Assembly: GCF_014653115.1 (NCBI RefSeq)
Contig: NZ_BNAD01000015.1
Location: forward strand, 1-64,000
Direction: 5' to 3'
Origin: Nocardioides flavus (ex Wang et al. 2016)
GTDB taxonomy: Bacteria; Actinomycetota; Actinomycetes; Propionibacteriales; Nocardioidaceae
DNA: 64,000 bases
The translations under genes were made by a program, and so were the position numbers. The notes beneath the pieces are model-generated. The model had not been told where the DNA came from, did no database searches, and saw nothing but the letters and a program-made list of their open reading frames with translations. Positions 1 through 8,057 of this stretch are shown in pieces. Position 1 is the stretch's first letter. Every line of letters begins with the position of its first letter.

Positions 1-121
1 CGTGATGGTCCTCGAGGATTCGGTAGAAGGTTGACTCGAAGGATCACGCGGTGGCCGCGCCTACGTCCGACGTACACGCCGGTGACGATCTCGGCGACCG
101 CGCTACACCACTATCGGGGAC

Positions 122-334
122 TCAACTGAAGCCGAACTTTCCCGCCGTATCAGTGGTACCGCCGGCGGGGCCGTTCGTGTTGCTGACGGAGACGTTTGGA
201 GACGGACTCCCGGCAAGGTTGGTGACAACACCAGTCACCTGCGGGAGCACATCCGCGGCGGCCGATTGCGTGCTTGGCAGCACCAGCGCCAACAGCACAA
301 CGAGTAGCGGCGCAGTGCGTCCGGCGCGAATCAC
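122..334 (-). pseudogene. Truncated secreted protein, signal peptide plus start of an Ig-like/carboxypeptidase-regulatory repeat
   Basis: Seventy residues starting at a GTG behind an AGGGGG ribosome site. Residues 1-27 form a clear signal peptide (basic start, long Leu/Val core, AAA cleavage region). The following VTGVVTNLAGSPSPNVSV and TTDTAGKFGFS match the first strands of carboxypeptidase-regulatory-like (transthyretin/CNA-B type) repeats, which normally continue for at least 40 more residues after the GKFGF strand. A TGA follows immediately and no continuation is recognisable in other frames toward the window edge, so I read it as a 3'-truncated secreted gene. An intact short exported peptide is the alternative. 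Confidence 0.4.
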
Positions 335-383
335 GAATCCCCCTGCCGCGAGCGTGACGTCGGGGTCGCCGCGGTGCTACTAG

Positions 384-778
384 ATTACTGAGCTCACCGG
401 TTAGCGGGGTATTTCCGGCGATTCTGGGGCGGGCGTCTCCAACCGTCCCGCTCATATTAAGCGGCGAGTCCGGATTGCGACGGTCCCGCTCCCTCGGCGG
501 CGGCGGGGGGTTCATGTCACACACATGTCACAAGACAACTGAAAACGTCCCAAGACAACCGAAGGTGTCTTGGGACGTTTTCGCAGGTCAGGCGCCTATC
601 GACAGGGAAAGCCGCAGGTCAGCGCTAAGCGTGACTCAGATGTCGTAGTACTGACTGACTGACCCATGTTGACCTGCGCAAACGTCGGCGAATGTTGATC
701 GTTTGTACCACGTGTGTAACGGCAGGTCGTCCCTCAGGGCGGGTTGACTCACGTGAGGTGGTGCAGTTTGGGCAGCCG
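384..778. other. Gene-free stretch with repeats
   Basis: No supportable gene. It holds a short direct repeat, CATGTCAC twice separated by ACA (about 514-532), the long hairpin listed at 541-582, and low-complexity sequence (tgactgactgac near 650). Base composition is less GC-rich than the neighbouring genes. This is compatible with an old mobile-element edge, but no transposase is present here. Confidence 0.4.
541..582. terminator. Perfect 17-bp inverted repeat, hairpin or element end
   Basis: Arms GAAAACGTCCCAAGACA (541-557) and its exact complement (566-582) flank an 8-base loop. The arms end in A and T runs, so transcription from either side would give a strong bidirectional terminator-like hairpin. 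There is no convergent gene pair here, so a remnant of insertion-sequence ends is an equal possibility. Confidence 0.5.
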
Positions 779-818
779 TTCATCGTTGTTCAGAGGTTGC
801 ATAGTATCTGCGTATGCA
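779..818 (+). promoter_or_regulatory. Promoter and operator of the first ArsR gene, leaderless
   Basis: A -10 like TAGTAT (802-807) sits seven bases before the ATG at 814, placing the transcript start on the start codon; a weak -35 (TTCATC, 779-784) lies 17 bp upstream. TGCATA (798-803) and TATGCA (813-818) form an inverted repeat with a 9-bp gap straddling the -10 and the start codon, the usual position and geometry of an ArsR/SmtB operator. No ribosome site precedes the ATG, consistent with a leaderless mRNA. Confidence 0.5.
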
Positions 819-1200
819 TGCAGACAATGAGTCTTTGGAACCACTGCCGGTCGAGCAAGCGGAACTGGCCGCCGAGGTGTTCCGCATGCTCGCCGAGCCC
901 ACCCGGGTGCGACTGCTCTGGGCGTTGCTCGACGAGGAACTGCCGGTCAACGAGCTGGCTGACCTGGTGGGGAAGCCTGCCCCCTCGGTCTCCCAGCACC
1001 TAGCCAAGCTGCGGATGGCCCGACTCGTGCACACGCGCCGCGAAGGGACCCAGGTCTTCTACAGGGTCGAGAACGACCATGTGGCGCATCTGGTCCGCGA
1101 CGGGGTGTTCAACGCCGAGCACGCCGGCCCGGATCTGCCCCGCCACCACCAGGGTGAAGCGGGGCCACTGCGATCGGCGAAGCGGCGGGGTGACGCGTGA
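814..1200 (+). CDS. ArsR/SmtB-family metal-sensing repressor
   Basis: 128 residues with the family winged helix-turn-helix: AEPTRVRLLWALL (about 27-39), the recognition region KPAPSVSQHLAKLRMARLV and the wing RREGTQVFYRVEND (about 75-90). His/Asp residues in the last helix (NDHVAHLVRDGVFNAEHAG) resemble the C-terminal alpha5-type sites that bind Zn, Ni or Co in SmtB, NmtR and KmtR; there is no CXC As/Cd site in the recognition helix. It overlaps the CDF exporter gene by four bases, so it almost certainly represses its own operon and releases it on metal excess. Which metal cannot be decided from sequence. Confidence 0.85.
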   Translation: MHADNESLEPLPVEQAELAAEVFRMLAEPTRVRLLWALLDEELPVNELADLVGKPAPSVSQHLAKLRMARLVHTRREGTQVFYRVENDHVAHLVRDGVFNAEHAGPDLPRHHQGEAGPLRSAKRRGDA

Positions 1201-2300
1201 ACGAGCACGATCACGGGCACGCTCATGACGGCGCGCACAGCCACCTCCGCGGCCAGCACCGCGGCCACGGGCACGACCAGGACCCGGCTGGGCGGCGAGG
1301 CATGCGGGACCGCATCGGCCACGTCCTCCGCCCGCACTCGCACGACGCAGCGGACTTCCTCGACGACGCGCTCGAGTCCAGCGCCCAGGGCATCCGAGCG
1401 GTCAAAATCAGCCTGGTCGCGCTCGGCGCGACCGCCATGGCACAGCTCGCGGTAGTTGCGATCTCGGGATCGGTCGCGCTGCTGGCCGACACCATCCACA
1501 ACTTCTCCGACGCCCTGACCGCGCTGCCGCTCTGGCTCGCCTTCGCGATCGGCAGGCGGGCGCCGACCCGCCGCTACACCTACGGGTACGGGCGCGCCGA
1601 GGACCTCGCCGGTCTCTTCGTGGTGGCCATGATCGCCCTGTCTGCCGTGGTGGCCGGCTTCGAGTCGATCGACCGGCTGATCCACCCACGACCGGTCGAC
1701 CACCTCGGCTGGGTTGCGCTTGCCGGAATGGTCGGTTTCATCGGCAACGAGGCGGTCGCCCTCTTCCGGATCCGGGTCGGCCGCCAGATCGGGTCGGCGG
1801 CCCTCGTCGCGGACGGCCTGCACGCCCGCGCCGACGGCTTCACCTCCTTGGCCGTCCTGCTCGGCGCCGCAGGCGTCGCGGTCGGCTGGGACGCCGCCGA
1901 TCCGGTCGTCGGGCTGCTCATCACCGTGGCCATCCTCGCCGTGCTGCGGACCGCGATGCGCGACATCTTCCGCCGGCTGATGGACGCCGTCGACCCCACT
2001 GCGATCGACACCGCCGAGTCGACGCTGACGGCGATCCCCGGTGTCCTGGCGGTACGGCGGGTCCGGATGCGCTGGATCGGCCACGAGATCCACGCCGACG
2101 CCGACCTCGACATCGACCGCCACGCCTCGCTCGCTGACGCGCACCGGCTCGCCCATGCCGCCGAGCACCAGCTCACCCAAGCCGTGCCGAAGCTGACCAG
2201 CGCCGTGGTCCACGCCTATCCGACGAGCACGGGAAACGTGTCTCCGCACCAGCACGCTCCTGCGCCGCCGACAGCCGAGAGCCCCGGACCACGTGCTTGA
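1197..2300 (+). CDS. Cation diffusion facilitator (CDF) metal exporter
   Basis: 367 residues. A His-rich cytoplasmic N-terminus (repeated HGH/HDH, residues 4-30) is followed by six hydrophobic segments. The two metal-site motifs of the transport channel are intact: HNFSD in TM2 (LLADTIHNFSDAL) and HARAD in TM5 (LVADGLHARADGF), both HXXXD as in Zn/Co/Ni-type CDF proteins. A C-terminal cytoplasmic domain (IPGVLAVRRVRMRWIGHEI onward) matches the dimerisation domain. CDF proteins exchange cytosolic divalent metal for protons. The GTG start overlaps the stop of the ArsR gene (GTGA), giving translational coupling to its presumed regulator. Confidence 0.88.
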   Translation: MNEHDHGHAHDGAHSHLRGQHRGHGHDQDPAGRRGMRDRIGHVLRPHSHDAADFLDDALESSAQGIRAVKISLVALGATAMAQLAVVAISGSVALLADTIHNFSDALTALPLWLAFAIGRRAPTRRYTYGYGRAEDLAGLFVVAMIALSAVVAGFESIDRLIHPRPVDHLGWVALAGMVGFIGNEAVALFRIRVGRQIGSAALVADGLHARADGFTSLAVLLGAAGVAVGWDAADPVVGLLITVAILAVLRTAMRDIFRRLMDAVDPTAIDTAESTLTAIPGVLAVRRVRMRWIGHEIHADADLDIDRHASLADAHRLAHAAEHQLTQAVPKLTSAVVHAYPTSTGNVSPHQHAPAPPTAESPGPRA

Positions 2301-2352
2301 CGCGCTGAGCACCAACGGCGCTATCATCGCCAAATGACGATGACAGTTGGCG
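2297..2352 (+). promoter_or_regulatory. Promoter/operator of cmtR, leaderless
   Basis: TTGACG (2297-2302, overlapping the preceding stop codon) and TATCAT (2322-2327) are spaced 19 bp. The -10 ends six bases before the ATG at 2334, so the transcript probably begins on the start codon. CGCCAA (2328-2333) and TTGGCG (2347-2352) form a 6-bp inverted repeat bracketing the start, a plausible CmtR operator. Confidence 0.5.
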
Positions 2353-2714
2353 ATGGCCCGAGTCAGACGGAGCGGACACCTGACCTGACTGAGGCCGCCT
2401 GCCTCTTCCATGGCTTCAGCGACCCGTCGCGACTCACGATCCTGCGCCACCTTGCTCTGGGCGAGCACCGGGTCGTCGACCTCACCGAGCATCTCGGACT
2501 CGCCCAGTCCACGGTCTCCAAGCACCTGGCCTGCCTCAAGGACTGCGGTCTGATCCAGTCCCACCCGCAGGGGCGTGCGTCAGTGTTCTCGCTCACCCAC
2601 TCCGAGGCCCTACTGGACCTGCTCGCCTCGGCCGAGCGACTGCTCGCGCTCACCGGCGACGCCGTCGCGCTCTGCCCCACCTCCGGCCTCGCCACGATGC
2701 CGGCCGCCTCGTGA
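2334..2714 (+). CDS. cmtR: CmtR-type Cd/Pb-responsive ArsR-family repressor
   Basis: 126 residues, ArsR fold with recognition segment AQSTVSKHLACLKDCGLI. Cys67 and Cys71 form the C-X3-C pair in the recognition helix, and Cys114 sits in the C-terminal tail (VALCPTSG); this is the Cys57/Cys61/Cys102 arrangement that defines the mycobacterial Cd/Pb sensor CmtR. The gene overlaps the next CDF-like exporter by four bases. It differs from the ArsR at 814, which lacks these cysteines, so two separate metal sensors control two adjacent exporters. Assignment to the CmtR subgroup is strong; ligand identity is inferred from the family. Confidence 0.85.
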   Translation: MTMTVGDGPSQTERTPDLTEAACLFHGFSDPSRLTILRHLALGEHRVVDLTEHLGLAQSTVSKHLACLKDCGLIQSHPQGRASVFSLTHSEALLDLLASAERLLALTGDAVALCPTSGLATMPAAS

Positions 2715-3478
2715 CCACCACTCTGGCCCCCGAGGTCCGCAGCCGACTCGGCCGCCGCGCCCAGCGGCTGGCCGGCGCGTCGGTGGCCTACAACCTCCTC
2801 GAAGCGGCCATCGCCATCACCGCCGGCCTGGTGGCAGGTTCGGTGGCGCTGGTGGGATTCGGGCTCGACTCGGTCGTCGAGGTCTCCAGCGGCCTGATCA
2901 TCCTGTGGCAGTTCCGGCACGCTCTGCCGGAGTCGCGCGAGCGGCTGGCGCTGCGGCTGATGGCGGTCTCGTTCTTCGCCCTCGCCGCCTATGTCGCGGT
3001 CGAGTCGACTCGGGCGCTGGTCTTCGGTGCCGACCCCGACCCCTCGCCGGTCGGCGTCGGGCTCGCCGCTGCGTCGCTGGTCATCATGCCGTTCCTGTCG
3101 TGGGCCCAACGGCGCACCGGCAAGGCGCTCGGCTCCAACGCCGTGCTCGCAGACTCGACGCAGACGTTGCTGTGCACCTACCTCTCTGCGGTTCTGTTGG
3201 TCGGGCTGCTCCTCAACGCCACCCTCGGCTGGTCATGGGCTGACCCGATCGCCGGCCTGGTGATCGCCGCGATCGCCGTCAGGGAGGGACGCGACGCGTG
3301 GCGCGGCGAGGGATGCTGCGGTGCCATCGCCTCGCCAGGTGGGCGCGAACACGCGGAAGGCGGCTGCACGTGCGCGGACGGGGCCTGCCCAGACGGCTGC
3401 TGCGCGCTGCAGGCCGCCGCACCCGCCGGCGACCTCTCGCTGCTGCAGATCCAGACCCGCCACGACACCCGTCTCTAG
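2711..3478 (+). CDS. CDF-like exporter with Cys-rich tail, probably Cd/Pb
   Basis: 255 residues with about six membrane segments. The channel motifs are not HXXXD: TM2 carries GFGLDSVVEVSSG (Asp-X3-Glu) and TM5 VLADSTQTLLCT, a divergent CDF branch. The last ~65 residues carry a dense cysteine cluster (paired CC, CTC and a final CC, around 198-232) in place of the usual C-terminal domain, suited to soft metals. GTG start overlaps the cmtR stop, so it is translationally coupled to a CmtR-type sensor. I infer Cd/Pb efflux; the family call is firm, the substrate is not. Confidence 0.8.
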   Translation: MTTTLAPEVRSRLGRRAQRLAGASVAYNLLEAAIAITAGLVAGSVALVGFGLDSVVEVSSGLIILWQFRHALPESRERLALRLMAVSFFALAAYVAVESTRALVFGADPDPSPVGVGLAAASLVIMPFLSWAQRRTGKALGSNAVLADSTQTLLCTYLSAVLLVGLLLNATLGWSWADPIAGLVIAAIAVREGRDAWRGEGCCGAIASPGGREHAEGGCTCADGACPDGCCALQAAAPAGDLSLLQIQTRHDTRL

Positions 3479-3518
3479 CCACCACGGCTCATTCGACCCC
3501 ACACTTACAGAACAGACC

Positions 3519-3737
3519 ATGGGAGCAGGACACGGCCACGGCCAGCCTGGCCACGCCGGCGGCCCAGCCTCGCCTTCGGCCTGGTCTTGGCCTTCTTCGT
3601 CGTCGAACTGACCGCCGGGCTCGTCTCTGGCTCGCTGGCGCTGCTCTCGGACGCCGGCCACATGGCCGCCGACGTGGTGGCCCTGGGCGCCGTTTTCGTC
3701 GCCACCACGGTCGCCACCCGCGCCGAGCTCGGGCTCG
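3519..3737 (+). pseudogene. Frameshifted 5' fragment of a third CDF (CzcD-like) exporter
   Basis: ATG at 3519 opens a His-rich CzcD-like start (MGAGHGHGQPGHAG). The frame is lost near 3565 and resumes in the next frame as FFVVELTAGLVSGSLALLSD followed by AGHMAADVVALGAVFVATTV, a typical CDF TM1-TM2 with the HMAAD metal site. Homology stops abruptly around 3737, where ISL3 transposase sequence begins. The gene is dead from at least two lesions, a frameshift and a truncation. Confidence 0.75.
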
Positions 3738-4180
3738 TGGCCATCGGTCAGCGACTCGAACCGGAGCGGGCCGTGTTTGCGTGTCGCGTGGTGGAGCCCG
3801 ATCAGTGGTGTCGCCGTTGCGGCCGCGAGGGTTCGCCGCGCGAGACCGTGGTCCGGCGCTTGGCGCACGAGCCGTGGGGTTGGCGGCCCCACGACCCTGG
3901 ACGGCATCAAGAACGCGGTCCTCGCCGTGGGCAAGCGGGTCCTGATCGACGACCCCACACGGCTCGACGGCGTCAGCGCGATCGGCGTCGACGAACACGT
4001 CGCGCGCCACCAGACGCGGCGACGAGGACGTCACCGTCATCACGACCTGACCGGCATCCGCGCCGGCACCGGCCCCCGCCCAGCTGCTCGACGTGGTCGA
4101 GGGCCGCTCCGAGCAGGCCGTCAAGGCCTGGCTGAGCGAGCGCCCCCAGGACTGGCGCGACGGCGTCGAGGGCGTTGCCA
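3738..4180 (+). mobile_element. Degenerate ISL3-family transposase remnant
   Basis: Two blocks of ISL3 transposase are recognisable. The first, GQRLEPERAVFACRVVEPD then WCRRCGREGSPRETVVRRLA and HEPWGWRP (about 3745-3885), is the N-terminal CXXC zinc-finger region. The second, KRVLIDDPTRLDGVSAIGVDEHV (split here as KRVLIDDPTRLDG and VSAIGVDEHV, about 3930-4000) with frameshifted traces of ITDLT..GTGP and AERPQ..W to about 4180, is the start of the DDE domain. Roughly 60 residues between the blocks are missing and the frame breaks several times. No intact terminal repeats were found. Confidence 0.75.
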
Positions 4181-4260
4181 TTGGGCGAACGGACGAGAAG
4201 CCGATTCGGGCTGGCGGACCCGCAGGAGTCGGCATAGTCGCGCCACCCGTCAGGCTGTAG

Positions 4261-5010
4261 TCAAGGGACTTCGACGAACCACTCCGTGCCCAGGACACGA
4301 CGTGCCACGGGGCGTGGGAGCGCGAGCAGGATGGCGACGGTACGGATGCCGCCGCTGTGCTGCGAGGCATGGGCTGCCAGCGAAGCTCGTTTCGCGGTCA
4401 ACTGCGGGCGGACGTCTACGGTCAGGGTGAGTGTGTCTCGGCTGGTGAAGATACCGTCGCCAGGAAGGGTCAGGCCGGGCAGGAGGCGCGATAGAGGCCG
4501 CAGGAGTATCAGGAGCCGGGCCAGCCAGGTGCGGTCGAGTGTTGCCTCCAGCAACAGGGGCCTGAACGCCGCCAGGGTCTGGGCGCGGCGTGCGACCCGG
4601 TGCACCTGGACGTGGTCGGGGTGGCCGTAGCCGCCGTTCGCGTCGTAGCCGGTGAGGATGTCCGCGCCCTCGTGGTCAACGATGGCCGCGAGCTCGCGGG
4701 CCGCCTCGTCGACGGAGATGTCCACGAAGCGGCGGCCGCCTTGGGAAGGTCGGTTGGCCATCCCGGAGTCGGCATAGCCGAGCCACGTCACCCGGGCCGC
4801 TCCCAAGGCCGTGGCGGAGACCGTGGCCTCGGCCCGTCGCACCTGGGCCAGTGAGGTGGATGAGTGGCGGTGGTCGGCGAGCCCGGCGGCGCCGTCGGTG
4901 GCGAACACGAGGACGATCCGGTCACCGGCGGCTGAGCGTTGTGCGAGCCAGCCGCCGGTCAGGAGCGCTTCGTCGTCGGGGTGGGCGTGCAGTGAGACGA
5001 TGGTGGCCAC
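4261..5010 (-). CDS. PIG-L/LmbE family deacetylase
   Basis: 249 residues. The zinc motif HAHPDDE (H10, D12, D13) is at the N-terminus and the second motif GYGHPDH lies mid-protein, as in MshB, Mca and GlcNAc-PI deacetylases. The family removes N-acyl groups from amino sugars or mycothiol conjugates. I chose the GTG at 5010, ten bases after a GGAGG inside the end of the flippase-GT4 gene; the open frame extends much further upstream but only as antisense of that gene. Last gene of the envelope operon, six bases after its neighbour, so a sugar-N-deacetylation step during glycolipid or glycan assembly is more likely here than mycothiol synthesis. Confidence 0.8.
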   Translation of the reverse strand: MATIVSLHAHPDDEALLTGGWLAQRSAAGDRIVLVFATDGAAGLADHRHSSTSLAQVRRAEATVSATALGAARVTWLGYADSGMANRPSQGGRRFVDISVDEAARELAAIVDHEGADILTGYDANGGYGHPDHVQVHRVARRAQTLAAFRPLLLEATLDRTWLARLLILLRPLSRLLPGLTLPGDGIFTSRDTLTLTVDVRPQLTAKRASLAAHASQHSGGIRTVAILLALPRPVARRVLGTEWFVEVP

Positions 5011-5015
5011 GGTGC

Positions 5016-7238
5016 TCAGGCCTCCAAGGCCATGACCGGCCGTACTTCGGCCACCGGGCGCTGGGGGAGGCGAACCCGCTTCGCGGCCACCTCGTAGAGC
5101 TCCGCGGTGCGCTCCAAGATATCGGCCCAGTCCAACGCCGGCGCGACCGCCTCGTTGTGAGCAGCGATCCGGTTGCGCAGGTTCGGGTCGCGGACGAGGT
5201 CGGCGAGGGCGACTAGCATCTGCTCGTCGCTGTCGACGAGGACCCCCTCGACCCTGTCGCGGACGAACTCGCCGACACCACTTCGGCCGCTGGCGATCAC
5301 CGGCAGGCCGGCACAGCGTGCTTCGAGCGCGGCGATGCCGAACGACTCCTTGGGCGCCGGGGCGATGTACATCGATGCCACGGCGAGCTCGTCGTGGACC
5401 TGGTGACGGGGCAGCCGTCCGGTGATCCGGACGTGCTCGTCTAGTCCGCGACGCCGCACGCACCGGTCCGTCCGGCCGCGGAGCGGGCCGTCGCCGACGA
5501 TCACGAGCCGGACATCGTCACGGCCGGTGAGGCGACGGACCTGCTCGAACATCCGCACCAGCTGGAGCGGGCGCTTGCGGGGCACCAGGCGCATCACGCT
5601 GATGATTGTGATGGGCCAGTCGGCCTGCGCGTGCCTGTCCGGCGTCGACCCCACCGGGTGTCGTCGCCAGGCGGCGACGTCCAGAGCGTTCGGGAGCACC
5701 GAGACCTCGACGCCGCCGAGCGACCGTCCGAAGCTCTCGGCGGCGGCGCCACTCACCGCGGACCACGCGACCGGCCAGCGACGAAGCCCGGCCAGCGCAG
5801 CCAGCCGGAGGATCCCACCCGCGCCACTCCACATCGAGTGCACCGTGACGAGGACCGGAACACCGGCCTTTGCTGCCGCTCGCGCCACGCCGATGCCATA
5901 CGGCGAGAACATCGACACGTGCACGTGCACCGCGTCGTACCCGGTCACTGCACGACGTGCGTCTGCGGCCGGCATCCGGCGGACCCATGTGGGATCGGCC
6001 CCGTCGGAGCGGGTCGGGGTCAGGACCTCGGGTTCGAGTCCTGCCGCGCGTTGGTGGCGGACCAGGTCGTCGACGTGGGTCTCGATCCCGCCCAGGCGGG
6101 GGAGGAAGACGTCGGTGACGTGCGCGATGCGCCGCGCCGGTGACAAGAACAGACCGGAGGACGACGACGTCAGGGCGGTGCGTCGCCCCGCCCGGCGCTG
6201 AGCGAGGAGCCAGACGCCGAGAGCGCCGCCGCCGACGGGGATCTCGACAGCGAAGATGAACGCCCGGTACAGAATCGCGGCGCCGGCGACACTGGCCGGG
6301 TCTCCGCCGAGGGCGAGCAGCACGCCGACGAGGCCGAGGTCGGCGACACCGACCCCACCCGGGGTGAGCGGCACGATGGTGAGGGCGCGCTCCACCGCGA
6401 ACGCGGCGAGGATCTCCGGCCAGGCGCTGCCGCCGCCGGTGACATGCAGGCAGAGCCCCAGGAGCAGGCCCTGCAAGGCGACGTAGCCGGCGATCCCGGC
6501 GGACATCCGCAACCACCCCTGAGCCACCAAGGTCGCGCACTGTGCCCGGATGTCGCGCAGGGCCGTGGCAAGGCCGAGCTCCCGGTCCTTGCCGACCAGC
6601 CGGAGACCACGCCGCGCCCACGCCTCGAGGACGCGGCCCACCGTGACCGCGCCGCGCGAGCTCATCAGCACCGACGCCGCGCCGGCCGCCACCACGACGA
6701 AGGCCACCCCTGAGATGAACGACGCCGTCTGAACCTGCGGCGAGACGTGCTGCCCGGCGCGGGCCAGCGTGACCACCGCGATCACCGGCAGCAGCAGCTT
6801 CGACCCGACGTCCCACAGGTTGGTGAGGAAGGTGTAGCCGGTGAAGGCCCTGCCGTCGATGCCCCACGCGCGCATCATCCGGCGGTTGAGTTCGACACCG
6901 GCGGCGCCACCGAGCGGCACGACGTTGGAGACCGCGCTTCCGGTCAGGTTCAGGGTGAGGGCGCGTCGGTGGGTCAGGCTCGGCGCGGCGGCGGTGAGCA
7001 CGAAGGTGTGCACGTACAGGCCGAGGAGCCAGAGCCCGGCGAGACCGAGCGCTGCTGGCCAGTGGACAGACCCGAGGACCGGGAGCACACCGTGCCAGGA
7101 CACGTCCACGGCACGGGGCAGGACGGTGATGACCAAGGCCAGGGCGGCGACCCAGGACAGGACGAACCGGATCCTGGCCCGGAGTTCAGCGCGTGAACCG
7201 CTCGCCCCCTTCAGGCTCGAGTGGGCACTCGCGTTCAT
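5016..7238 (-). CDS. Fusion of a flippase-like membrane domain and a GT4 glycosyltransferase
   Basis: 740 residues. Residues ~25-350 are the multi-pass lysylphosphatidylglycerol-synthase transmembrane (UPF0104/AglD-like) domain; landmarks are GSAVSNVVPLGGAAGVELN and VPLTPGGVGVADLG. Residues ~370-735 are a GT-B fold GT4 glycosyltransferase: IAHVTDVFLPRLGGIETHV at the start, MRLVPRKRPLQLV and the nucleotide-sugar motif ESFGIAALEARCAGLPVIAS. A single polypeptide therefore carries a lipid-carrier translocation-type membrane module and a sugar transferase on its cytosolic side. ATG overlaps the upstream GT2 stop by four bases. Sugar and acceptor are unknown. Confidence 0.82.
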   Translation of the reverse strand: MNASAHSSLKGASGSRAELRARIRFVLSWVAALALVITVLPRAVDVSWHGVLPVLGSVHWPAALGLAGLWLLGLYVHTFVLTAAAPSLTHRRALTLNLTGSAVSNVVPLGGAAGVELNRRMMRAWGIDGRAFTGYTFLTNLWDVGSKLLLPVIAVVTLARAGQHVSPQVQTASFISGVAFVVVAAGAASVLMSSRGAVTVGRVLEAWARRGLRLVGKDRELGLATALRDIRAQCATLVAQGWLRMSAGIAGYVALQGLLLGLCLHVTGGGSAWPEILAAFAVERALTIVPLTPGGVGVADLGLVGVLLALGGDPASVAGAAILYRAFIFAVEIPVGGGALGVWLLAQRRAGRRTALTSSSSGLFLSPARRIAHVTDVFLPRLGGIETHVDDLVRHQRAAGLEPEVLTPTRSDGADPTWVRRMPAADARRAVTGYDAVHVHVSMFSPYGIGVARAAAKAGVPVLVTVHSMWSGAGGILRLAALAGLRRWPVAWSAVSGAAAESFGRSLGGVEVSVLPNALDVAAWRRHPVGSTPDRHAQADWPITIISVMRLVPRKRPLQLVRMFEQVRRLTGRDDVRLVIVGDGPLRGRTDRCVRRRGLDEHVRITGRLPRHQVHDELAVASMYIAPAPKESFGIAALEARCAGLPVIASGRSGVGEFVRDRVEGVLVDSDEQMLVALADLVRDPNLRNRIAAHNEAVAPALDWADILERTAELYEVAAKRVRLPQRPVAEVRPVMALEA

Positions 7239-8014
7239 GCGCGCGCTGTGCCGTCGTGCACCACTGCCGGCGCAGCGGGGCGGGTCGTCCGTCGACGCGT
7301 GAGCTCGCGGAACCGCCAGCGGAGGACGAGGAGGGCAGCCTCCCTGGCGACGCCGGGGCTCATCTTCGAATCGCCGGCGGTGCGTTCGACGAAGGTGATC
7401 GGGTGTTCGGCGAGCCGAAGTCCCCGCCGCTCGCAGCGCCAGGTGTTCTCGACCTGGAATCCGTATCCGTTCGAGGTCGTCTCCGGGACCCCGGCAGCAG
7501 CGATCGCCTCGGCGCGCCAGGCGCGGAACCCGGAGGTGGCGTCATGGGTGCGTAGCCTCAGCACGGTGCGTGCGTAGGTGTTCGCCGCCCACGAGAGCGC
7601 CCTGCGGCGGCCCGGCCAGTTCTCGGTCCGACCACCCGGGACGTAGCGTGAGCCGATCGCGACGTCGTTGGTGCGCACCAGCACCAGCAGCGGCAGGACC
7701 GCGGTGGCGGGGTGCGACCCGTCGGCGTCCATCTGGACGACGACGTCGTACCCGGCGCGGACGGCAGCGGCGAAGCCGGCACGGTAGGCCGCACCGAGTC
7801 CGTCCTTCGAAGCGCGGGGCAGCAGGTGCACCCACCCACCGAAACCCGGGTGCGAGCGGACGATGTCCTGGGTCTGGTCGGGGCTGTTGTCATCGACGAC
7901 CAGGACGTCGATGACCTCATCTGGGGCCTGGTCCCGGCAGGCACCGATCCCGTCGAGCAGGTCCCCGATGGTGGACGCCTCGTTGTAGGTCGGAACGACG
8001 ATCACACAGCGCAT
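7235..8014 (-). CDS. GT2 glycosyltransferase, polyprenol-phosphate mannose/glucose synthase type
   Basis: 259 residues, soluble GT-A fold. VVPTYNEASTIGDLL, LVVDDNSPDQT, GLGAAYRAGF and the metal-binding QMDADGSHP follow in order, the signature of dolichol/polyprenol-phosphate mannosyltransferases (DPM1/Ppm1 type). The later segment TSGFRAWRAEAI and NGYGFQVENTWRCERRGLRL is also typical of that subfamily. It would charge a polyprenyl phosphate with a hexose, the donor needed by GT-C enzymes such as the one at 11364-12953 in the same strand and neighbourhood. No C-terminal membrane anchor is present. Confidence 0.85.
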   Translation of the reverse strand: MRCVIVVPTYNEASTIGDLLDGIGACRDQAPDEVIDVLVVDDNSPDQTQDIVRSHPGFGGWVHLLPRASKDGLGAAYRAGFAAAVRAGYDVVVQMDADGSHPATAVLPLLVLVRTNDVAIGSRYVPGGRTENWPGRRRALSWAANTYARTVLRLRTHDATSGFRAWRAEAIAAAGVPETTSNGYGFQVENTWRCERRGLRLAEHPITFVERTAGDSKMSPGVAREAALLVLRWRFRELTRRRTTRPAAPAVVHDGTARA

Positions 8015-8057
8015 GGTCGGAAGGTAGGGCGGGCCCGATGAAGGGGACGTGAAGACG

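Noticed and set aside
1..129. Open plus-strand frame entering from the left edge
   Set aside because: Forty-two codons of Arg/Thr-rich sequence with no recognisable family; too short to support a gene.
1059..2564. 501-codon minus-strand open frame
   Set aside because: Antisense to the CDF exporter and ArsR genes; no domain recognised, composition (Arg/Gly/Asp-rich) typical of GC-rich shadow frames.
6020..6045. tRNA T-loop-like GGTTCGAGTCC
   Set aside because: Lies in the glycosyltransferase coding frame, no acceptor or anticodon stems around it.
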